Below are positions 63,401 through 64,000 of a DNA stretch of 64,000 bases, piece after piece. A model generated the notes under the pieces. The model was not told the origin of the DNA, ran no database searches, and saw only the letters and a list, made by a program, of their open reading frames with translations. Each line of letters begins with the position of its first letter. Position 1 is the first letter of the stretch. The stretch is taken from positions 1,364,001 to 1,428,000 of the forward strand of contig RCTD01000001.1 in assembly GCA_014898415.1 (NCBI GenBank), written 5' to 3'. Both the position numbers and the translations under genes were made by a program. The stretch is from Stromatinia cepivora (lineage: Eukaryota > Ascomycota > Leotiomycetes > Helotiales > Sclerotiniaceae).

Positions 63401-64000
63401 AGAGCCTCTGTCTGCAGGAGATGATGCAAAAGAACATGTGCAAGAGTTTTCAGCAGACCCTGATGAAGAGTCGTTTTCTGACGCTGTAGAATATTTCCCA
63501 GTAGAAAAGATTGAAACGGATCTGGCCCCTCAGGTTTCACGAGAGCAGGATGTAGTCCCTGGTTTAAAAGAGTTTATGCTGCATGAGTACAAAGCGATGC
63601 CCGCCGATGAGCTACAGAAAGTAGATTTACCACGAGAGATGCTAATTGAGGAGCGCCCACAAGGGGAGCACAGACCAGCAGAAGATGATGTCACTGAGGT
63701 CTTAACCAAGAATTCCAAGGACATAAATGATCGTGAGTTTGGATTTTCTTCACCGGTACAGTTTATCCCCAAAGACACCCGATTAGGAGTACCGGATGTT
63801 GAGGAGCCAGTACCTACAGAGATAACAGTCGATGAATTCAAGGCCAAGCCAACTGAAGAAATGCCAAAGGAAGTTCAACAACAAACCGAGGGCGAATGGG
63901 GTTCGGTTTCTACTAAGAAATCGGAGATGGACAAGAAGAAACATGAATCTACTTTGTCCACCCCATTGGAGCCCGAGGTTCCCAATGTTGCTACTGAGCT
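48474..64000 (+). CDS. Giant involucrin-repeat / Leashin-like protein, 5' 5175 codons (runs off the window)
   Basis: From ATG 48474 one plus-strand phase is open without a stop to the last base: at least 5175 codons, no intron needed. The protein is largely disordered. Residues 1-300 are Gly/Arg/Tyr/Thr-rich; 640-900 is highly charged; about 1900 onward is Glu/Pro/Ser/Thr-rich with recurring EEP..EP and lysine patches (PKKSKKSS, PKSKKKKGKK, TKKSGKSKKDK, PKKSRKNKKRK). Six short Ala/Gly hydrophobic segments occur near residues 632, 896, 1321, 1955, 2272 and 2864 (for example AGVAAAAFGAVIASARR). Three copies of a GY..DQLS..RQL.EEF motif lie at residues 2891-3030. Size, composition and this motif fit the fungal 'involucrin repeat' / Leashin proteins. 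In Neurospora and Aspergillus, Leashin tethers Woronin bodies to the cortex or septal pore (established for that family). The assignment here is by resemblance. The stop codon lies beyond 64000. Confidence 0.8.
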   Translation, partial: MAEKRDRYGMRGDPSIAPGGNGYGIGNGIGGRGFNGRAPPSLGFDGEESSFSGRGNERYDSRPPNTPMTPYTPYTPYTPYTPVTMGYDGGESSLSIGTPRHDRYYGGGGAVAGRPAVTPATAGYQGGQSSFNVGTPRTERYDGRETYVERRDPRLGRYNPAESTMSVDTPRTGRFDPAMESSIAHPDTPRTAQYDTTATTMSMDPSRTGAYDKDNTIPVAPYYGPEQARERERQMMEREKFEREGGMRRPSGMEHGPPRTDYLSTSGSSTSSYLDISRNFPTKGFSFRSFFTTPSEKSDSKRKKEKKKNKKFTKHNSSSSSSLNEDLAFGTGFLRYRRKRSVRARDGRDRQWETVGYKSSKENLRDTRSATNERPTSGKRTTTDAEILAVGAGLAKLARDQIKKGKIGKNGRGVPETVTSSRRRLNRETDHNKDDDAWESASDDESESSVDAGLAFGGGSNVGKSKAGFFGRKKVHGPKSRKSSIVDPRLFGPENSLNGFLSDRQVGFEDVQWESGSDFGQQTYTPYNHPDRHVDEVYVNERNRVSRTQSVASGSQTSLHQVFPVPTDDPSRFDVARASSSEHNTPRPAPVPLQQPQPITPVSQSVYHEPSYVRSESGGILKSSSGRPKSLAGAALAGVAAAAFGAVIASARRDEKENSRDDDRRDNRSYSESAISRQDDYRRERHGDEDHYSIADSSISKPRDDDRKERRRDYDQSSIADSNLTWDEKREKRREERRKDDTRSSTSNSDRDRNRERTRDDPDAAAEERERRRRERREERRAPDRIEDNYEERRAHVLSEISAIARTPTDPFQYQVADSPTREESSSRKSREQSIPSVVTIEREPDFNSKRSSSIKDPSPVSRSEPPIDVSDEGGREQQHRDNVRDLHDAEHSTAPIEAAAIVAAAAAVVRENSRGSRSSKRRGERRTDSEDVPKDGDSTNGPEKSHDEVMAEADRAYREIVMARKVAAEVRRSRTPSPERSIMDKYEEEPEEEPPRIVTPPGMHERKKGPYDAPNADFKLDFIMTPKDFKVYSIPSKRYKVDEADLKGPFMTKDADARLSRPLLNLVRPTPTSTPSPEKQFATAVKSGNGNGKTDSSSRSDDRSDERRRSEPEPEPEPAPEHYSKPRVEDEEREQITTQSQNEPSQPRVENQDREQTSLYRLEDEPRDRTQIREQMASYPLEDELRDGIQTREQMSSYRSEDEPRDITQNREQTPSYRSEDEPRDQDRRKRNTGDIPPIVIGPRVDLVRSSDVSVPSPTQSIISKAVTWGPNETKHFEVESPTEQKDEFISDSSPETPEKPRYSEPRSEPESEPKSPGGWAAMAAGIIGAGVGAAVASPIGSPRRPEVSELARILKAREKERNERAYEYRGVVVEPESPYKEWRRESPPRDMRRDSLPRDVVVEPENPRTETRRESPPRDTRRETLPQDLRRDSPPRDFRRESLPENTRRDSPPRDTGRQYLPEVNRRDSPPSVGPKPASLQSSHMPGSFDDDLDFTATVAAGLQDSGFNPDLVIEDPAFRKRDSPPGSNEYAYKAPWAESITDLSSIPGEGSSNRGFVMGEVPETPKDWSSVSPANEESPKLTKKEQKKHDKERRRSGGDVYSPMTDVIVEEPESYFDSSRQSRKEQKKRDKEEARRQSLLREESSFVDISPDRELVEEPESYIEPVDTPKKSKKSSRSSTYDNDDFDPSASTPKRRSSKRSLTYDGKVESPLRESHRSSLRENHRSFSLDDIKNGDESKLPRKSKERSQSRTDSPDPSQIPLPSSENSREDPDLSREPERSSRREGDPLWASSRSILSAGSSSKLDEEDPLQKNRKDRSGTKDDNDSARSAASEPTRNENEDPKKKAKETTPRKGSGLFGFFSGARADAAKEEPAKGTRDDADEVKRKKKKRSSTSDGITGSQPFSDLTQVASNETNSQKPRGEDGEQEFMNDGEKKRSKSSDSKKSSFLDNAGILGAGAGFAAGAIAISAQHQQQNAANNNDSEGTTGTMGSMEKRGEQEMEEEILDPEIIERQIRPSIDPQYGDLLPLPPSGPVSPNFEPIDDLPKLPESRPGTPESEKRTVGTPREKTPRNRKSLQETPVKSPSPSAVPLKFVMGNRSNPASPIMTRSTGNTPFPAFQSSPIPESAIIPRSRSRPMSWDNTKEFKPLYLLETNRRGSFVPEELVEPLPHLPPSRTNSELDVADLPESGFLEKLNLHRPSLDPLSTNLPSDDLASGESTPTAITFKKNLAPSVEFLRDSFPSIEEKLNLSSDVHSHEQSPSEPVAKAIGVAAIATAAGLAIASHDTSNEQEPRSFQQIQDNSGDNSSESSESHDITVTREKTLHTLSETSNKQDMSIEEEVEATEEFPLFESKKNEKMGKGLPLASDDINDQAENISEPIQESEAASTPIEAENVEPVDQVSIPKSKKKKGKKGKAKSLVTEPEPKSETRTPGQEDTQELNPDHASSEQHNVTGPGRDIVEKLATPVDIEPVGPPTEFKNDMTNKETGKNDLSSEPKFEMETVDSIEPSKPMDRSPPDDMPDNQQQQQVPESSQEIVQEPLPSVENGSVEESSIFKSKTDKKKAETTTHELEELPFEPVVESTIEMPIQERSLEESAELYRDISEPSSPLINPNSPTISDSTLPETPGDITPMVDVFASSKSNGDEEKAMKAESISFHPEEEEVVIEPRPDQPVVSQIQEDYPLDLSQDPVEETIPEPTTPANVNPIEEFSTPKSKEDKEDEEQTKQEQTKDVEQNRVDIIQEQEQLPEVQDDNVVETPVLEETPKLDDIPGDLTSLSPKNDGKESKKSKAADIEQPVELPIPSPVPERLSEKPTPMISSGGSPETPATPRNAGAGEISESNVKDYFPYAEPILPVVTAITAALGAGQLKSDEISQEKSGSDDLTAGYAKDQLSPEKQLQEEFTADVVTEDTPKGLGEDVTKLDELSGGYQEDELSPARQLSVEFGEISEEDKKPQSAPQTTQEEQAQFLNESEKIPGTEPQNEEKSVLTESETPNGLDAGYKGDQLTIAEQLKADFESSIGEEKEHVNQNQDDEFPSDINTSNDATNDLNQQIDMPVSQPEIIEDSTNKPVFEEPENIETTDKNQQTLDENAPLDNIITEPTAMGETPTITQEQETIENVHIDLAVAELGTVDETHLDPSITAPEAEALTPSKKSEEQTKGDSLLTSNPSKETIEPEIVEGMKPVDVPEQQISEDSSIIVDPEAEFTTHDKNQDNIVEPTHVEDASLSQTVDEVKTGEDMIDAAKPVDIQQKITVTPEEPSTVNRGIEFSAPFKKSRKDKNQRGKQGQDSIEGDIVPKDITPADESSNIETPAEQPSSAPIEQTITIPAKELAPYDVPSTPMTAGLSGLMGPLTGRKKGVLEMVQALGWGKKKDKAAIAAAEQGLPPRPSTARAASGSYMSAAQAVSESFMPKVVETEPITALTPTSELKEWALPDKESEEISEKGENIVSPDPEPVPSIIVEEEPLSIEPKEDTVEEIMEPQVTEPNEDVQGDQSSKRLKGKKRRSLQYFLSEEASKAFRAGESAMREPETPSLTAEPVFIEQSRELTSKPSIDKPVEEEKKESESVPEVSSKQSTKDNEKHQSLQSLLPEEIPREEVVDISKDAATEEPKTQTSEIHEPVVEHSHERLEIPHEPILEDVEAAEVPFEDASEAIVDKSSEPEEFHREVTQKDVSAPQSQNEQILEPMVEESSDSSKFTRAIDQENVSVPEPLPEDVLEPILERSSELTETPRHFIQEDISAPQESIEYVLEPSATGNESSLPTESISEEITKNVEVSELSHVDESSLPKETIPEDIMASVEYLEPNADLQETYLTREPLSEEPDKYIESVMPNTVDDSPLPRHDTPEEVSREIENAELSHSEVEFLPREPLLEETSKDADESLPKQATPQEDSINMEISEPIHTDEGNFLPTESAPNTETAKPASSEILTAEETEPQDETALRGTKKSGKSKKDKSQPEPEASTEVTQEPEQTLLAEEPISEKPFETTESIDREIYEQPVEKPVETFEPEIRGYLDPSLVPLPEDLVNEFDELNEPAWVPLPEDSLDDFTELNEPTSIPLPEDSIDEFIELNEPANPDVLEPYVEHSTSNSIPKKDIVNPEVREPKIRENLDYLEHAASILLPEDIVEQTIKRPSDVQVPANRETLDFAEPVSPVLEKSIVETVPVSPKKSRKNKKRKSTTPVLLPEESLPSKPYAETEIRAVELISEEVPLIPDIPIAEPSNETTFNKPQESEVIPAEPSPETQQKAIEPTTEPIVTPSNLESTDSISKDNFIEQAGGVSMEPSEKDEKNPNSEVAMPSAENITSQAPMKSSTSHEADDIQLQASAQDSVQSVPENKQTTDENTIDPTLKRVDAKQDNTSETALEHSLESQRGIESVSKDIPDLLKANSTDASSDQSKKDKKNGRSLITNPPDELLKQSTSEMAQSSQPVVQPPAKELDRDIAHEETDTTAEAIIPQEQTFEPGLAEEGSEPSEEPIIEAMISQPQTDILQEPIVESENAREEPPVPQESVAPQEPSIESRITKEEPAPSSLLIMEPDIEKGEAAVPRKSTIESNTNDEEPFLSRDPITEPELMKEEAFIPEEATVESKTSQPQTNLPRGPFLEPEMTKQESFVPQESRINEEETTFQQELEIESKVSDPAVSLVQDSVIGPIPREEQPVIRKPVIGVNYPKPEEITLPESPTESKSFEPEMTLPQGSVVEPGTSGEAPIVQERAIDSPSSDLRLDIPQKVPFAQEVIEPEQIPLPESPIERKVVEPEQTPLPNSPIEQELPELEIPLQREPVYDSHIFEEPMLTQERPRGPEISSLEPVVPLELSLEHKVTEPQQIPLPESPLDQEAFEPEALFRQEPVTESKQRPMDFSLPSPMPSTSHLVESSPNPEPTAQEKAIDPAPRAEPFISDLVEPIQDQPSNESHSTETEAGQKNEWTWPAEELKEDEKNGESVATSIKEPFDVAHQSENIGNAPFEITEPLSAGDDAKEHVQEFSADPDEESFSDAVEYFPVEKIETDLAPQVSREQDVVPGLKEFMLHEYKAMPADELQKVDLPREMLIEERPQGEHRPAEDDVTEVLTKNSKDINDREFGFSSPVQFIPKDTRLGVPDVEEPVPTEITVDEFKAKPTEEMPKEVQQQTEGEWGSVSTKKSEMDKKKHESTLSTPLEPEVPNVATE
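48678..48719 (+). repeat. In-frame (ACACCTTAC)n repeat, TPY tripeptides
   Basis: Four ACACCTTAC-type units encode TPYTPYTPYTPYTP near residues 69-82 of the giant protein. Confidence 0.95.
51951..52157 (+). repeat. 57-bp (19-residue) tandem repeat, 3.6 copies, in the giant protein
   Basis: Units of the form SYRSEDEPRDITQNREQTP are repeated in register: starts at 51951, 52008, 52065 and 52122 (partial). The units are charged and predicted disordered. Confidence 0.92.
52626..52893 (+). repeat. Arg/Ser/Pro octapeptide-like repeats in the giant protein
   Basis: About nine degenerate copies of RRDSPPRD / RRESLPRD follow one another, with a VVVEPENP interruption. They are strongly basic, in contrast with the acidic downstream part. 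Confidence 0.9.
57144..57560 (+). repeat. Three GY..DQLS..RQL motif repeats in the giant protein
   Basis: AGYAKDQLSPEKQLQEEF (from 57144), GGYQEDELSPARQLSVEF (from 57270) and AGYKGDQLTIAEQLKADF (from 57486). Spacing is 42 and 72 residues, so the copies are dispersed rather than strictly tandem. The conserved Tyr, Asp, Leu and Gln-Leu pairs suggest a short helical binding motif. Confidence 0.85.
60552..60722 (+). repeat. 57-bp (19-residue) tandem repeat, three copies, in the giant protein
   Basis: VPLPEDLVNEFDELNEPAW, VPLPEDSLDDFTELNEPTS, IPLPEDSIDEFIELNEPAN, starting exactly at 60552, 60609 and 60666. The same unit length as the unrelated array at 51951 is a coincidence or reflects a common duplication length. 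Confidence 0.95.

Overview
The window is nuclear DNA of a filamentous ascomycete (Pezizomycotina). Coding genes carry short 47-100 nt GT-AG introns, and A+T-rich blocks hold retrotransposons and a mariner element scarred in the way expected of repeat-induced point mutation (RIP: CpA to TpA, Gln and Trp codons turned into stops). A member of the Sclerotiniaceae or another Leotiomycete is a guess from gene content and overall style; no marker gene is present to prove it.

Layout. 1-514: 3' end of an unrecognised low-complexity protein gene. 1453-1726: small inverted-repeat (MITE-like) element in the promoter of the next gene. 1971-4527: complete five-exon SmgGDS/RAP1GDS1-like armadillo protein. 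4861-5182: (AAAAATT)n array. 5760-7105: one complete, RIP-inactivated Tc1/mariner copy with terminal repeats. 7108-14532: 7.4 kb without a convincing gene, with several simple repeats. 14533-15735: conserved fungal protein of unknown function. 16602-17745: foldback element with about 300 bp inverted arms. 20954-22128: two-exon METTL21-like methyltransferase. 22611-22826: probable 71-residue membrane peptide.

24111-40350 is a nested retrotransposon cluster that resolves completely. A minus-strand Ty3/gypsy chromovirus (about 7.66 kb without its insertions) has matching LTRs and a CTTAC/TTTAC target duplication. It is interrupted by a full plus-strand Ty1/copia element (28478-36741, duplication AACTA) inside its RNase H, and by a solo LTR of the same copia family (26603-26912, duplication GTTTA) between integrase and chromodomain. 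Both retrotransposons carry about 1.9 kb between pol and the 3' LTR, and in both this extra segment contains a lysine-rich, relatively open reading frame on the strand opposite to pol.

40529-40860 is a second copy of the foldback family, lying beside the promoter of a complete 14-exon ABCB-type multidrug transporter (41436-46701, 1299 residues). From 48474 to the right edge runs one uninterrupted reading frame of at least 5175 codons, a giant repetitive acidic/proline-rich protein that best fits the fungal 'involucrin repeat' / Leashin family (Woronin-body tether). It is not closed within the window.

The genes do not form a pathway or operon. The main themes are mobile-element invasion and RIP decay next to housekeeping, transport and hyphal-organelle genes. 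All splice sites were placed by eye from reading frame, GT-AG rule and family alignment, without transcript data.
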